The notes beneath the pieces were generated by a model. That model was not told the DNA's origin. It saw only the letters and a list, made by a program, of their open reading frames with translations, and did no database searches. Position numbers and translations under genes: made by a program. This document shows positions 1 to 8,353 of a stretch of DNA of 64,000 nucleotides, piece after piece. The DNA is from Amycolatopsis bullii (lineage in GTDB: Bacteria; Actinomycetota; Actinomycetes; Mycobacteriales; Pseudonocardiaceae). The stretch is taken from the NCBI RefSeq assembly GCF_014654205.1, contig NZ_BNAW01000029.1:43363-107362 (forward strand). The letters are read 5' to 3'. How positions within the stretch are numbered: position 1 is the first letter of the stretch; every line of letters starts with the position of its first letter.

Positions 1-284
1 GGCCCGATGACCGGTGCGTCGAGGATGCCGCCGGCCAGCATGAACCGCGGGTTGATGCCGATCCGCTTGCAGGCGGCCATCAGCACGAAGGCGTCGAACA
101 CGCCGATGTGGTTCGCGGTCATCAGCAGCGGCTTGCCCCGCAGCTGCGCGGGCACCCGGCCGGTGACCGTGAGCCGCCCGACGAGGTTCACCAGCCCCCG
201 GTCGATGTTCAGCATCGTCCGCCAGATGGCGGGCGCCCGGCGGGCGGTGTTGTCGGAGTTCAACGCGACCATGGGGCAGAGCAT
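1..284 (-). CDS. lysophospholipid acyltransferase (PlsC-like), N-terminal part only
   Basis: The gene reads leftward and runs off the window edge, so only about 94 residues are visible. The fragment contains NHIGVFD, which fits the NHxxxxD catalytic box of glycerolipid acyltransferases; in this family the His-Asp pair activates the acceptor hydroxyl for transfer of an acyl chain to lysophosphatidate or a related lipid at the membrane. The block FMLAGGILDAP follows in the position of the second family region. Start ATG at 284 is the first good candidate, and a second ATG at 272 is in frame. The exact acceptor cannot be told from this fragment. Confidence 0.72.
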   Translation of the reverse strand, partial: MLCPMVALNSDNTARRAPAIWRTMLNIDRGLVNLVGRLTVTGRVPAQLRGKPLLMTANHIGVFDAFVLMAACKRIGINPRFMLAGGILDAPVIG

Positions 285-415
285 GGCAGACGCCGGTTTC
301 ACCCGTTTGCGCACTGGCCGGATCGGTTCACCCGGATGGCCGCTCAGCCGCCGGTGTGAGGCAGAAGTTCACCCTGGGCCGAGAGTGGCGCGTGGGACGA
401 ACCGCGATGGCCGGT

Positions 416-421
416 TACCGT
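416..421 (+). promoter_or_regulatory. -10 box of leaderless ftsK promoter
   Basis: TACCGT matches the actinobacterial TANNNT -10 element. It is followed by exactly 7 nt and then the ATG of ftsK at 429, so transcription would begin at or next to the start codon. There is no ribosome binding site in front of the ATG, which agrees with a leaderless mRNA. No clear -35 box is seen. Confidence 0.5.
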
Positions 422-428
422 AAACGGC

Positions 429-2915
429 ATGGCTGGGTCGGCGACGAGGAAGAGAAGCACGGGAAGCGGCGCGAAGGGGGCAGCGGCGCGTAAGCCGCGT
501 ACACCCGCGAAGTCACGCCCGGCCGCTCGCAAGCCCGCACCACGCGCCCGCCGAAAGACTCCTGGGATCTTCGGCAAGGGCGTCCGCGGGACCTGGAACC
601 TGCTGGCCAAGGGCATGGGCACACTGGCCCGCACGGTCGGCCGCACCCGCGAGCTCGAGCCGGAACACCGCCGTGACGGGCTCGCGCTGGGGCTGATGGC
701 CCTGGCCATCGTCGCGGCCGTCGGCGTCTGGTGGCGGGCGGCCGGCCCGATCGGGGCCGGGGTGGAGATCGCCACCCGGACCGTCCTCGGGGCCGGGGCC
801 GTCACCCTGCCGCTGGTGCTGGTGGTCGTCGCCGTCGCGCTGATGCGGTCCGAGCCGCACCCGGAGACGCGGCCGCGTATGGTCGTCGGCACGATCATGG
901 TCGTGCTGTCGGTGCTCGGGATGCTGCACATCTTCACCGCGCTGCCCGAGACGAACGACGGCCGGATGTACGCCGGCGGCATCGTCGGCGCGTTCTCCGG
1001 CGGCCTGCTCACCATGGGCGTCACCACCTGGGTCGCGGTGCCGCTGCTGATCCTCGCCCTATTCTTCGGCGTGCTGGTCTTCACCGGCACGCCGGTCCGC
1101 GAGATCCCGCACCGGCTGCGCAACTGGGGCCTCGACGAGGAGGAGATCGCCGAAGCCGAGGCGCAGCGCCCGGGCTTCGCCACCGACGAGGACACCGTCA
1201 CCGAGGCCGACCCGAAGTCCGCGCGGCTGCGCAAGCCGTCGCGGCGGCGGCAGGCCACCGACGCCAACCCCGAGCAGCTGGACATCGACGCGATGCTCGC
1301 CGAGGCGCCGACGCCGATCAAGCCGCCCAAGCCCAAGCCCGCACCGGTCGAAGTCCCCGAGAAGAAGCCGAAGAAGGCTCCGGAACCGCCGCTCGCGGTC
1401 ACCCGCACGGTCGAGGGCGACTACCAGCTCCCGCCGCCCGACCTGCTGAAGCTCGGCGACGCGCCGAAGTCCCGCAGCAAGGCCAACGACGCCATGATCG
1501 AGGCGATCACCGGCGTGTTGGAGCAGTTCAACGTCGACGCCCAGGTCACCGGCTTCACGCGCGGCCCGACGGTGACCCGCTACGAGGTCGAGCTCGGCCC
1601 GGGGGTGAAGGTCGAGAAGATCACCGCGCTGACCAAGAACATCGCCTACGCGGTGGCCACCGACAACGTCCGCCTGCTGGCGCCGATCCCGGGCAAGTCC
1701 GCGGTCGGCATCGAGGTGCCGAACTCCGACCGCGAGATGGTCCGCCTGGGTGACGTCCTGCGCGCGCCGACCACGGTCAAGGACAACCACCCGATGGTGA
1801 TCGGCCTCGGGAAGGACATCGAGGGCCACTTCGTCACCGCGAACCTGACGAAGATGCCGCACCTGCTGGTCGCCGGTTCGACCGGCTCCGGTAAGTCGAG
1901 CTTCGTCAACTCGATGCTGGTGTCGCTGCTCGCGCGCTCGACGCCGGACGAGTGCCGGATGATCCTGATCGACCCGAAGATGGTCGAGCTGACGCCGTAC
2001 GAGGGCATCCCGCACCTGATCACGCCCATCATCACCCAGCCGAAGAAGGCGGCCGCCGCGCTGGCCTGGCTGGTGGAGGAGATGGAGCAGCGCTACCAGG
2101 ACATGCAGGTCAACAAGGTCCGGCACATCGACGACTACAACAAGAAGGTGCGCTCGGGCGAGATCACCGCGCCGCCGGGGTCCGAGCGCGAGTACCGGCC
2201 GTACCCGTACATCATGGCGATCGTCGACGAGCTCGCCGATCTGATGATGACCGCCCCACGCGACGTCGAGGACGCGATCGTCCGGATCACCCAGAAGGCG
2301 CGCGCGGCGGGCATCCACCTGGTCCTGGCCACGCAGCGGCCGTCGGTCGACGTGGTCACCGGCCTGATCAAGACGAACGTGCCCTCGCGGCTGGCGTTCG
2401 CGACGTCGTCGCTGACCGACTCGCGGGTCATTTTGGACCAGCCGGGCGCGGAGAAGCTGATCGGCATGGGCGACGCGCTGTACCTGCCGATGGGCGCGGG
2501 CAAGCCGGTCCGCATCCAGGGCGCGTTCGTCGGCGACGAGGAGATCGCCGCGGTCGTCAACTACGCGAAGGAGCAGGCGCAGCCGGAGTACCAGGACGGC
2601 GTCACGGCGGCCAAGGCGGGCGAGAAGAAGGAGATCGACCCGGACATCGGCGACGACCTCGACGTCCTGCTGCAGGCGGCGGAGCTGATCGTGACGTCCC
2701 AGTTCGGCTCGACGTCGATGCTGCAGCGCAAGCTGCGGGTCGGGTTCGCCAAAGCGGGCCGGCTGATGGACCTGCTGGAGAGCCGCGGTGTGGTGGGCCC
2801 TTCGGAGGGCTCGAAGGCCCGCGACGTGCTGATCAAGCCGGAGGAACTGGAGTCGGTCCTGTTCATGATCCGCGGCGGCGGCCCGGTGGACGCCGATACG
2901 AGCGACGACGAGTAG
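429..2915 (+). CDS. ftsK: DNA translocase FtsK/SpoIIIE
   Basis: An 828-residue ATP-driven DNA pump anchored at the septum that clears chromosome ends during division. The N-terminus (about 1-80) is Lys/Arg/Pro-rich and cytosolic. Hydrophobic segments at roughly 84-101, 118-138, 151-170 and 183-219 form the membrane anchor. An acidic/proline linker follows to about 330. The motor has Walker A GSTGSGKSS near residue 483, a Walker B-type stretch ending VDELADLMM, and the FtsK motif ATQRPSVDVVTG. The C-terminal about 65 residues look like the gamma winged-helix that reads chromosome polarity. Length is typical of actinobacterial FtsK. ATG 429 is chosen because a -10 box lies 7 nt upstream. The order ftsK-argA-pgsA-clgR-pspA matches mycobacteria. 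Confidence 0.96.
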   Translation: MAGSATRKRSTGSGAKGAAARKPRTPAKSRPAARKPAPRARRKTPGIFGKGVRGTWNLLAKGMGTLARTVGRTRELEPEHRRDGLALGLMALAIVAAVGVWWRAAGPIGAGVEIATRTVLGAGAVTLPLVLVVVAVALMRSEPHPETRPRMVVGTIMVVLSVLGMLHIFTALPETNDGRMYAGGIVGAFSGGLLTMGVTTWVAVPLLILALFFGVLVFTGTPVREIPHRLRNWGLDEEEIAEAEAQRPGFATDEDTVTEADPKSARLRKPSRRRQATDANPEQLDIDAMLAEAPTPIKPPKPKPAPVEVPEKKPKKAPEPPLAVTRTVEGDYQLPPPDLLKLGDAPKSRSKANDAMIEAITGVLEQFNVDAQVTGFTRGPTVTRYEVELGPGVKVEKITALTKNIAYAVATDNVRLLAPIPGKSAVGIEVPNSDREMVRLGDVLRAPTTVKDNHPMVIGLGKDIEGHFVTANLTKMPHLLVAGSTGSGKSSFVNSMLVSLLARSTPDECRMILIDPKMVELTPYEGIPHLITPIITQPKKAAAALAWLVEEMEQRYQDMQVNKVRHIDDYNKKVRSGEITAPPGSEREYRPYPYIMAIVDELADLMMTAPRDVEDAIVRITQKARAAGIHLVLATQRPSVDVVTGLIKTNVPSRLAFATSSLTDSRVILDQPGAEKLIGMGDALYLPMGAGKPVRIQGAFVGDEEIAAVVNYAKEQAQPEYQDGVTAAKAGEKKEIDPDIGDDLDVLLQAAELIVTSQFGSTSMLQRKLRVGFAKAGRLMDLLESRGVVGPSEGSKARDVLIKPEELESVLFMIRGGGPVDADTSDDE

Positions 2916-2918
2916 CGC

Positions 2919-3377
2919 GTGCAACCCGCTGCGGCCTGGTTCCGTCCTGAGCGCGTGGACCTACCGCGATTCCTAGCCGGACTGTTCGCCTTCGCCGTCG
3001 TCACGGTGGGCTCGGTCGCCGCCGGGCAGCCCGCTGTCTCCGGGCCGGCCGCGTCGCCGTCGACCGTCAGCGTCCCGGCCGGGCAGGACGTCACCCTGCA
3101 CCTGGGCCAGGAGGCCGCCGTGCAGGGCAAGGACCTGACCGTGCGCTACCTGCGGGTCGTCGCCGACTCGCGGTGCCGTCCCGGCATGCAGTGCATCTGG
3201 CAGGGCGAGGCGACGCTGGCGTTCCTGCTGAAGCAGCCCGGCCACGGCGAGAGCACCACGGCCGAGCTGCACAGCGGCGTGCGCACCGGCCCCCAGGCGA
3301 CGTCGTTCGCCGGCAGCCGCATCGAGCTGGTGGCGGTGAGCGAGGACGCGGGGGAGGCGACGGTCCGGATCAGCTGA
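2919..3377 (+). CDS. small secreted protein of unknown function
   Basis: 152 residues, starting with GTG only 3 bp after the ftsK stop, so probably translationally coupled to it. A second GTG at 2955 is in frame and gives a more compact signal peptide (DLPRFLAGLFAFAVV...). After the hydrophobic segment with an AAG cleavage-like region, the mature part is beta-rich and contains the pair C-RPGMQ-C followed by IWQGEA. That Cys-Cys-W pattern occurs in uncharacterised exported actinobacterial proteins and may form a disulfide. The 3' end overlaps the convergent nitroreductase gene by 8 bp. No enzymatic motif is recognised. Confidence 0.7.
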   Translation: MQPAAAWFRPERVDLPRFLAGLFAFAVVTVGSVAAGQPAVSGPAASPSTVSVPAGQDVTLHLGQEAAVQGKDLTVRYLRVVADSRCRPGMQCIWQGEATLAFLLKQPGHGESTTAELHSGVRTGPQATSFAGSRIELVAVSEDAGEATVRIS

Positions 3378-3990
3378 GCGGCGTGCCCCAGTGGTCCAGG
3401 TAGGCGACCTCGGACAGCGGCGTGCGTGCGGCGGCCTTGAAGTCCGGGACCGTCGTGTAGGCGACCGGCAGCAGCCCGGCCTGCGTGTGGCCGTCGGGGA
3501 TGCCGAGGATTTCGGCGGCTTCCGCCTCGCGGGACAGGTGGTACGTCGTCAGCGTCGAACCCAGCCCGCGTGAGCGCAGCGCCAGCTGGAAGTTCCACAC
3601 CGCCGGGAAGATGCCGCCGTAGAACGCCGCGTCGGTCGCGTTGTCCCCGGCCGGGCGGCCGGCCAGGACCGGGATCACGAACACCGGGACGCGCTCGATC
3701 ACGTCGATCAGGTGCCGCCCCGACGCCAGTGCCCGCGGTTCGGCGTGCTGCGCGAGGTTGGCGAGGTAGGCCTCGCCGACCTCGCGGAACAGCACGCCGA
3801 GCCGGTCCTTGACGGTCTGGTCGCGGACGACCAGCCAGCGCCACGCCTGGACGTTGCCCGGTGTCGGTGCCTGCAGCGCGAGGTTCAGGCACTCCTCGAG
3901 GACTTCCGGCTCGACCGGGCGGTCGAGGTCCAGCTTGCGGCGCACCGCGCGGGTCGTGCTGAGCAGGTGATCGATCTCCATGATCACCAT
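3370..3990 (-). CDS. nitroreductase family FMN oxidoreductase
   Basis: 206 residues with the nitroreductase layout: an N-terminal STTRAVRRKLD phosphate-binding Arg motif, the QAPTPGNVQAWRWLVV segment that normally contacts FMN, and a C-terminal region ending DHWGTPLS. The family are dimeric flavoenzymes that pass electrons from NAD(P)H to nitro groups, quinones or similar acceptors; the natural substrate is not predictable here. ATG 3990 is given; ATG 3981 (MEIDHLL) is equally possible and closer to family starts. It follows the phospholipase gene by only 6 bp on the same strand, so the two may share a transcript. Confidence 0.85.
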   Translation of the reverse strand: MVIMEIDHLLSTTRAVRRKLDLDRPVEPEVLEECLNLALQAPTPGNVQAWRWLVVRDQTVKDRLGVLFREVGEAYLANLAQHAEPRALASGRHLIDVIERVPVFVIPVLAGRPAGDNATDAAFYGGIFPAVWNFQLALRSRGLGSTLTTYHLSREAEAAEILGIPDGHTQAGLLPVAYTTVPDFKAAARTPLSEVAYLDHWGTPLS

Positions 3991-3996
3991 CCTGGC

Positions 3997-4431
3997 TCAG
4001 CCGCCGAACTTGCGCACCGCCTCGTAGTACGTCCACGCCGCGCCCTTGCACGCGATGTTCGACCCGCAGACGCTCTTCAGGTCCGTGTACAGGTTGTCGT
4101 CGATCTTCAGCCGGTTCGCCGAGGTGAACCGGCCCTGCTTCTTGTAGTTGCGGTAGCCGAAGTCGTGCCGGTGGCAGCCGGGCAGGAACTTCCAGCCGAA
4201 CGGGTTGTCCGGCGCCCACGAGCAGCCGTCGGACGACCAGTCGAGCTGGCCGTTGTAGGGCGCGGAGTTCCGGATCGTCTCGAAGTTCGAGAGCGAAGTG
4301 CTGAAGAGGTACTGGTCGGTGACCGCCGGAATGTCGACGGCGGCCGCGGTGCCGGTGCCCAGCAGGGCGCCCGCGCCGACAGAAACGGCCACCGTCAAGG
4401 TGGCCCCCAGGTTCCGCAGTGTCGTGCGCAT
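3997..4431 (-). CDS. secreted prokaryotic phospholipase A2
   Basis: 144 residues. Residues 1-32 are a signal peptide with a hydrophobic core and an AAA cleavage region. The mature enzyme of about 110 residues contains DGCSWAPDNPFGWKF, then CHRHDFGYRNY, where the His-Asp dyad is the catalytic signature of the small actinobacterial PLA2 family known from Streptomyces violaceoruber. Four cysteines (in DGCSW, GCHRHD, SVCGS and ACKGA) match the two disulfides of that fold. The enzyme would hydrolyse the sn-2 ester of phospholipids outside the cell with calcium. A GGAAG ribosome site lies 6 nt before the ATG. Transcribed toward the nitroreductase gene. Confidence 0.92.
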   Translation of the reverse strand: MRTTLRNLGATLTVAVSVGAGALLGTGTAAAVDIPAVTDQYLFSTSLSNFETIRNSAPYNGQLDWSSDGCSWAPDNPFGWKFLPGCHRHDFGYRNYKKQGRFTSANRLKIDDNLYTDLKSVCGSNIACKGAAWTYYEAVRKFGG

Positions 4432-4519
4432 CGTGTGCTTCCTTGCCGATGGGGGAAAGTGCCCGATCAGCTTCCGGCAGCGCGGTGGCGCACGTCACCG
4501 CCCGAAAGGAGGTTTTCAC

Positions 4520-5074
4520 TCACAGTTCGAGCAACATGCGGGAATTTCCCAGAGTATTGGGCTTGGCGTAGGGAAGATCGAGGAATTCCGCTACGCCGGT
4601 GTCGTGTGACCGCCGCATCTCCTCGTAGACCTCCTGCGAAACGGGTGTGCCGTCGATCTCCACGAACCCGTGCCCGGCGAAGAAACTGGTCTCGAAGGTC
4701 AGCACGAACAGCCGTTTGAGGCCCAGCTCACGCGCTTCGTCGACCAGCCGGGCGACCAGCACGCGCCCGACGCCCTGGCCGCGGACGGCCTTGTCGACCA
4801 CGACGGTGCGCAGCTCGGCGATGTCCTCCCAGAGCACGTGCAGCGCGGCCGCGCCGACCACTTCGTCACCCACTTCGGCGACCCAGAACTCCTGGACGTC
4901 CTCGTACAGCGTGACCAGGTCCTTCTCCAGCAGGACGCGGCCCGCGTCCGCGTCGACCAGGGCCTTGATCTTGCGGACGTCGGCGATCCGGGCGCGGCGG
5001 ACGGTCGGGCGGGGCGAGTCGGACGGCACGATCGTCAACCCTGCCACATCGCCCGGCACGCGCGGTGACACCAT
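4520..5074 (-). CDS. argA: amino-acid N-acetyltransferase (ArgA type, GNAT)
   Basis: 184 residues with a single GNAT domain. The acetyl-CoA loop is visible as VRGQGVGRVLVARL (R/Q-x-x-G-x-G/A), and the C-terminus GVAEFLDLPYAKPNTLGNSRMLLEL is strikingly like the end of the mycobacterial glutamate acetyltransferase Rv2747. It would acetylate glutamate or glutamine in the first step of arginine synthesis. Position next to ftsK and pgsA repeats the mycobacterial arrangement. ATG 5074 is chosen; GTG 5047 is an alternative. A long frame continues upstream, but it is antisense to rimO and is not part of the gene. Confidence 0.88.
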   Translation of the reverse strand: MVSPRVPGDVAGLTIVPSDSPRPTVRRARIADVRKIKALVDADAGRVLLEKDLVTLYEDVQEFWVAEVGDEVVGAAALHVLWEDIAELRTVVVDKAVRGQGVGRVLVARLVDEARELGLKRLFVLTFETSFFAGHGFVEIDGTPVSQEVYEEMRRSHDTGVAEFLDLPYAKPNTLGNSRMLLEL

Positions 5075-5112
5075 GGGGCTACGCCGTCGTCGGGCCGCCC
5101 GGGACCGGCGGC

Positions 5113-5118
5113 TACCCT
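5113..5118 (+). promoter_or_regulatory. -10 box of leaderless rimO promoter
   Basis: TACCCT followed by 7 nt and the GTG start of rimO at 5126. The spacing places the transcription start on the start codon. The 51-bp gap between rimO and the divergent argA gene leaves no room for a long leader. Confidence 0.5.
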
Positions 5119-5125
5119 GAACGTC

Positions 5126-6562
5126 GTGCCTTCCCCTGCCGCGGACCCAGCTGCCACCCGACGCGTCTCCCTGCTGACCCTGGGCTGCGCCCGCAACGAG
5201 GTCGACTCGGAGGAGCTGGCGGGCCGGCTCGCGGCCGGCGGCTGGGAGCTGGCGGCCGACCCCGAAGAGTCCGACGTCGTGGTGGTCAACACCTGTGGCT
5301 TCGTCGAGTCGGCCAAGAAGGACTCCGTCGACACGCTGCTCGCCGCGTCCGACACGGGCAAGAAGGTCGTCGCGGTCGGCTGCATGGCCGAGCGCTACGG
5401 GCACGAGCTCGCCGACAGCCTCCCGGAGGCCGACGCGGTGCTGGGCTTCGACCACTACGCCGACCTCTCGGCCCGGCTCGACGACGTCGTCGCCGGCCGC
5501 AAGATCGCCTCGCACACCCCGGGCGACCGCCGCAAGCTGCTGCCGATCAGCCCGGTCGAGCGGCCCGCCGCCGCGGAGACGGTCGAGGTCCCCGGCCACG
5601 CGCAGAAGGGCTGGGGCCCGCGGGTGCTGCGCACGCGCCTCGACGACTCGCCGGTGGCCGCGCTGAAGATCGCCTCCGGCTGCGACCGGCGCTGCTCGTT
5701 CTGCGCCATCCCGTCGTTCCGCGGCTCGTTCGTCTCGCGGCAGCCGGACGAGATCGTCGCCGAGGCGATGTGGCTGGCCGAACACGGCGTCAAGGAGCTG
5801 TTCCTGGTCAGCGAGAACTCGACCTCCTACGGCAAGGACTTCGGCCGCGACGGCGCCACCGCGCTGGAGCGCCTGCTGCCGCGCCTGGCGGAAATCGACG
5901 GCATCGAGCGCGTCCGCGTCTCCTACCTGCAGCCGGCCGAGACGCGCCCGCAGCTGGTTAAGGCCATCGCGACCACGCCGGGCGTCGCCGAGTACTTCGA
6001 CCTGTCGTTCCAGCACTCCAGCGAGCAGGTGCTGCGCCGGATGCGCCGGTTCGGCTCGACCGACTCGTTCCTCGCGCTGTGCGAGCAGATCCGCGAGTAC
6101 GCGCCCGAGGCCGGCATCCGCACCAACGTGATCGTCGGGTTCCCCGGCGAGACGGAGCACGACCTGAGCGAGCTCGAGCGGTTCCTGACCGGCGCGCGCC
6201 TGGACGCCGTGGGCGTCTTCGGGTACTCGGACGAGGACGGCACGGAGGCCGAGACCTTCGACGGCAAGCTCTCCGCCGAGGAGGTCGCCGCGCGCGTCAC
6301 CCGGATCTCCGCGCTGGTCGAGGAGCTGACCGCGCAGCGCGCCGAGGACCGGATCGGCACCTTCGTCGACGTCCTGGTGGAGCTGGACGACGACGGCGAG
6401 CTCACCGGCCGCGCCGCGCACCAGGCGCCGGAGGTCGACGGCGAGTGCGTCATCCTCGACGCGCCGGAGAAGGTGCAGGTCGGTGACTTCCTGCGCTGCG
6501 AGGTCGTCGACTCGGCGGGCGTGGACCTGATCGTCCGCGCGGTACCGGACGCCGACCGGTGA
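5126..6562 (+). CDS. rimO: ribosomal protein S12 methylthiotransferase RimO
   Basis: 478 residues. A radical-SAM enzyme that adds a methylthio group to the conserved Asp of ribosomal protein S12. The MTTase domain has the three cluster cysteines Cys21 (LGCARN), Cys57 (NTCGF) and Cys86 (GCMAER). The radical-SAM core has CDRRCSFC (Cys186, 190, 193). The C-terminal TRAM domain ends VDLIVRAV. LGCARNEVDSE separates RimO from MiaB. GTG 5126 is supported by the -10 box 7 nt upstream. The gene overlaps pgsA by 4 bp (GTGA), so rimO-pgsA-cinA form one transcription unit. Confidence 0.96.
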   Translation: MPSPAADPAATRRVSLLTLGCARNEVDSEELAGRLAAGGWELAADPEESDVVVVNTCGFVESAKKDSVDTLLAASDTGKKVVAVGCMAERYGHELADSLPEADAVLGFDHYADLSARLDDVVAGRKIASHTPGDRRKLLPISPVERPAAAETVEVPGHAQKGWGPRVLRTRLDDSPVAALKIASGCDRRCSFCAIPSFRGSFVSRQPDEIVAEAMWLAEHGVKELFLVSENSTSYGKDFGRDGATALERLLPRLAEIDGIERVRVSYLQPAETRPQLVKAIATTPGVAEYFDLSFQHSSEQVLRRMRRFGSTDSFLALCEQIREYAPEAGIRTNVIVGFPGETEHDLSELERFLTGARLDAVGVFGYSDEDGTEAETFDGKLSAEEVAARVTRISALVEELTAQRAEDRIGTFVDVLVELDDDGELTGRAAHQAPEVDGECVILDAPEKVQVGDFLRCEVVDSAGVDLIVRAVPDADR

Positions 6563-7200
6563 GTGCGCTCCCCAGCGACGCCGCCGACGAGGGCCTGGCC
6601 CGCGACACCCCCGCCCAGGTCCCGGAGCCGACCCCGGTCCCGACGCTCAACGTCGCGAACCTCCTGACGCTGTCGCGCCTGGTCCTGGTGCCGCTGTTCG
6701 TGATCGCGCTGTTCGTCGGCGACGGCCACGACACGACCTGGCGCGCGCTCGCGACCGGGCTGTTCGCGATCGCCTCGGCCACCGACCAGCTGGACGGCTG
6801 GGTGGCCCGCAAGTACGGCCTGATCACCGACTTCGGCAAGATCGCCGACCCGATCGCGGACAAGGCACTGACGGGCGCGGCATTGGTCGGGCTGAGCGTG
6901 CTGGGCGAGCTGGGCTGGTGGGTCACGATCGTCATCGCGGTCCGCGAAATCGGCGTGACGCTGCTGCGGTTCTGGGTCATCCGGCACGGCGTGATCCCGG
7001 CCAGCCGCGGCGGGAAGGCCAAGACGATGGCCCAGATCGCCGCGATCGTGGCGTACCTGCTGCCGCTGCCGGCCGGGGCGGACCCGGTGCGGTGGTCGCT
7101 GATGGGGCTCGCGCTGGTGCTGACCGTCGTGACCGGCGTCGACTACCTGGTCCGCGCGGTCCGGCTGCGGGCGGCCGGGCGCCGGGTCACCGGGAGCTGA
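6559..7200 (+). CDS. pgsA: CDP-diacylglycerol-glycerol-3-phosphate 3-phosphatidyltransferase
   Basis: 213 residues, integral membrane protein with about five hydrophobic helices. It carries the CDP-alcohol phosphotransferase signature DGWVARKYGLITDFGKIADPIADK (shown here only as its pattern D-G-x2-A-R-x8-G-x3-D-x3-D, starting near residue 79), which binds the CDP-lipid and divalent metal. It makes phosphatidylglycerol phosphate for anionic phospholipid synthesis. The first about 30 residues are a non-conserved Pro-rich cytosolic tail. The GTG start overlaps the rimO stop. The mycobacterial counterpart in this neighbourhood is pgsA3. Confidence 0.93.
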   Translation: MSALPSDAADEGLARDTPAQVPEPTPVPTLNVANLLTLSRLVLVPLFVIALFVGDGHDTTWRALATGLFAIASATDQLDGWVARKYGLITDFGKIADPIADKALTGAALVGLSVLGELGWWVTIVIAVREIGVTLLRFWVIRHGVIPASRGGKAKTMAQIAAIVAYLLPLPAGADPVRWSLMGLALVLTVVTGVDYLVRAVRLRAAGRRVTGS

Positions 7201-7202
7201 AG

Positions 7203-7664
7203 GTGGACGAAAAGGCCCTGGTCGCGGCCCTGACCGCGCGGGGCGAGACGGTCGCCGCGGCCGAGTCGCTGACCGCCGGGCTCGTCTGCGCCACCCTCGC
7301 GCGGGTGCCGGGAGCGAGCGCGGTCCTGCGCGGGGGACTGGTCGTCTACGCCACCGACCTGAAGGCGGCGCTGGCCGGCGTCTCGCCGGAGCTGCTGGCC
7401 GAGCACGGCGCCGTCCACCCCGAGGTGGCCGCTCAGCTCGCCGAGGGTGCTCGCGACCGGTGCGGGGCGACCTGGGGCCTCGGGCTCACCGGCGTGGCCG
7501 GCCCGTCGGCCCAGGACGGCGTCGATCCGGGCACCGTGCACGTCGGGCTCGCCGGGCCGGGAACACGCACAGTCCGTAGCCTGGCCTTGGACGGCGATCG
7601 GGATTTGATCAGGACCGAGTCGGTCTTGGCGGCGTTTGCCCTGCTCGGGGAACATCTGGCGTGA
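7203..7664 (+). CDS. cinA: CinA C-terminal-type nicotinamide-nucleotide amidase
   Basis: 153 residues, only the amidase (PncC) part of CinA; the N-terminal molybdopterin-binding-like domain is absent, as in many bacteria. AAESLTAGLVCATLARVPGAS near the start and the block GLTGVAGPSAQDG are the family signatures. The enzyme deamidates NMN to nicotinate mononucleotide for NAD recycling. GTG 7203 is 2 bp after the pgsA stop. The longer frame reaching upstream is antisense-free but lies inside pgsA and is not used. The 3' end carries the promoter of clgR. Confidence 0.9.
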   Translation: MDEKALVAALTARGETVAAAESLTAGLVCATLARVPGASAVLRGGLVVYATDLKAALAGVSPELLAEHGAVHPEVAAQLAEGARDRCGATWGLGLTGVAGPSAQDGVDPGTVHVGLAGPGTRTVRSLALDGDRDLIRTESVLAAFALLGEHLA

Positions 7665-7685
7665 AACACGCGTTCGCCCTTGGCG
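7649..7685 (+). promoter_or_regulatory. ECF-sigma-like promoter overlapping a ClgR box, upstream of clgR
   Basis: GGAAC (7649-7653), a 17-nt spacer and CGTT (7671-7674) match the SigE/SigR-type promoter consensus of actinobacteria. GTTCGC-N5-GCG (7672-7685) matches the ClgR operator described in Streptomyces and overlaps the -10 element. The expected transcription start near 7681 leaves a leader of about 80 nt to the clgR start. In mycobacteria clgR is under SigE, which agrees with this reading. Confidence 0.62.
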
Positions 7686-7763
7686 TACGTGCACACCAAC
7701 TCCTGCGCCCGGGGCGCCGCTCTGGGTAACGTAGGGGGTACTTGTTCGGAAGGGAGGCGCGTG

Positions 7764-8222
7764 ATGACCGTGCTGTTGCGTGAGGCGATCGGTGATCGGC
7801 TCCGTCATGCCCGCACCAACCAGCGTCGTACGCTGCGCGACATCTCCCGCGCCGCCAGGGTCAGCCTCGGCTACCTCTCGGAGGTCGAGCGGGGCCAGAA
7901 GGAGGCGTCGAGCGAGCTGCTCGCGTCCATCTGCCAGGCCCTGGACCTTCCGCTCGGCGAACTGCTGCACAACGTGGCGGCGGACGTTTCGGCCCTCGAC
8001 AACGTCGAGGTCCCACCGGTCGACGAGCGGATCGTGGAAGGCGCACCCCGGGAGAAGCGGGGCGCAGAGGCTTCGTCGGCGGGCATCGAAGGCGGCCGCC
8101 TGATGTCCGAGCTGATCGGGAACGACCTCGCCGACCTGCGGGTTTCCCCGGCACCGCGGATGAACACGACCTTGCGGACGACGATCGGCCAGCCCAAGCT
8201 GGCCTCCACCATCGCCGCGTAG
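7764..8222 (+). CDS. clgR: ClgR-type Xre transcriptional regulator
   Basis: 152 residues. An N-terminal Cro/CI helix-turn-helix (about 7-62: RLRHARTNQRRTLRDISRAARVSLGYLSEVERGQKEAS) is almost the canonical ClgR sequence. ClgR activates clp protease and lon genes and, in mycobacteria, the psp genes. The protein ends in Ala-Ala; in Streptomyces two terminal alanines make ClgR a ClpP substrate, so the same turnover is likely. ATG 7764 has AAGGGAGG 7 nt upstream; GTG 7761 is possible. Its own promoter holds a ClgR box, implying autoregulation. pspA follows. Confidence 0.93.
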   Translation: MTVLLREAIGDRLRHARTNQRRTLRDISRAARVSLGYLSEVERGQKEASSELLASICQALDLPLGELLHNVAADVSALDNVEVPPVDERIVEGAPREKRGAEASSAGIEGGRLMSELIGNDLADLRVSPAPRMNTTLRTTIGQPKLASTIAA

Positions 8223-8240
8223 GTCCAGAGCAGATCGACC

Positions 8241-8271
8241 GACGGCCCCGGGCAACCCGCCCGGGGCCGTC
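8241..8271 (+). terminator. GC-rich hairpin after clgR
   Basis: A perfect 13-bp stem, 8241-8253 with 8259-8271, closes a 5-nt loop 19 bp after the clgR stop. No U-run follows, which is usual for actinobacterial terminators. It would at least partly separate clgR from pspA transcription. Confidence 0.65.
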
Positions 8272-8353
8272 CGCGTTGTCTACGGGTAGTGATCGGGGGC
8301 ATCCCTGAATTCGGCCGGGTCGCCTGGAACGGACGTGGCCGACCTGACACGAT

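Noticed and set aside
1059..2924. 621-codon frame antisense to ftsK
   Set aside because: Composition is a high-GC shadow; ftsK in the other strand has full motif support.
4520..6421. 633-codon leftward open frame
   Set aside because: Only the first 555 bp from the 3' end are the ArgA-type gene; the rest is antisense to rimO and shows Arg/Gly/Ala-rich low-complexity typical of shadow frames.
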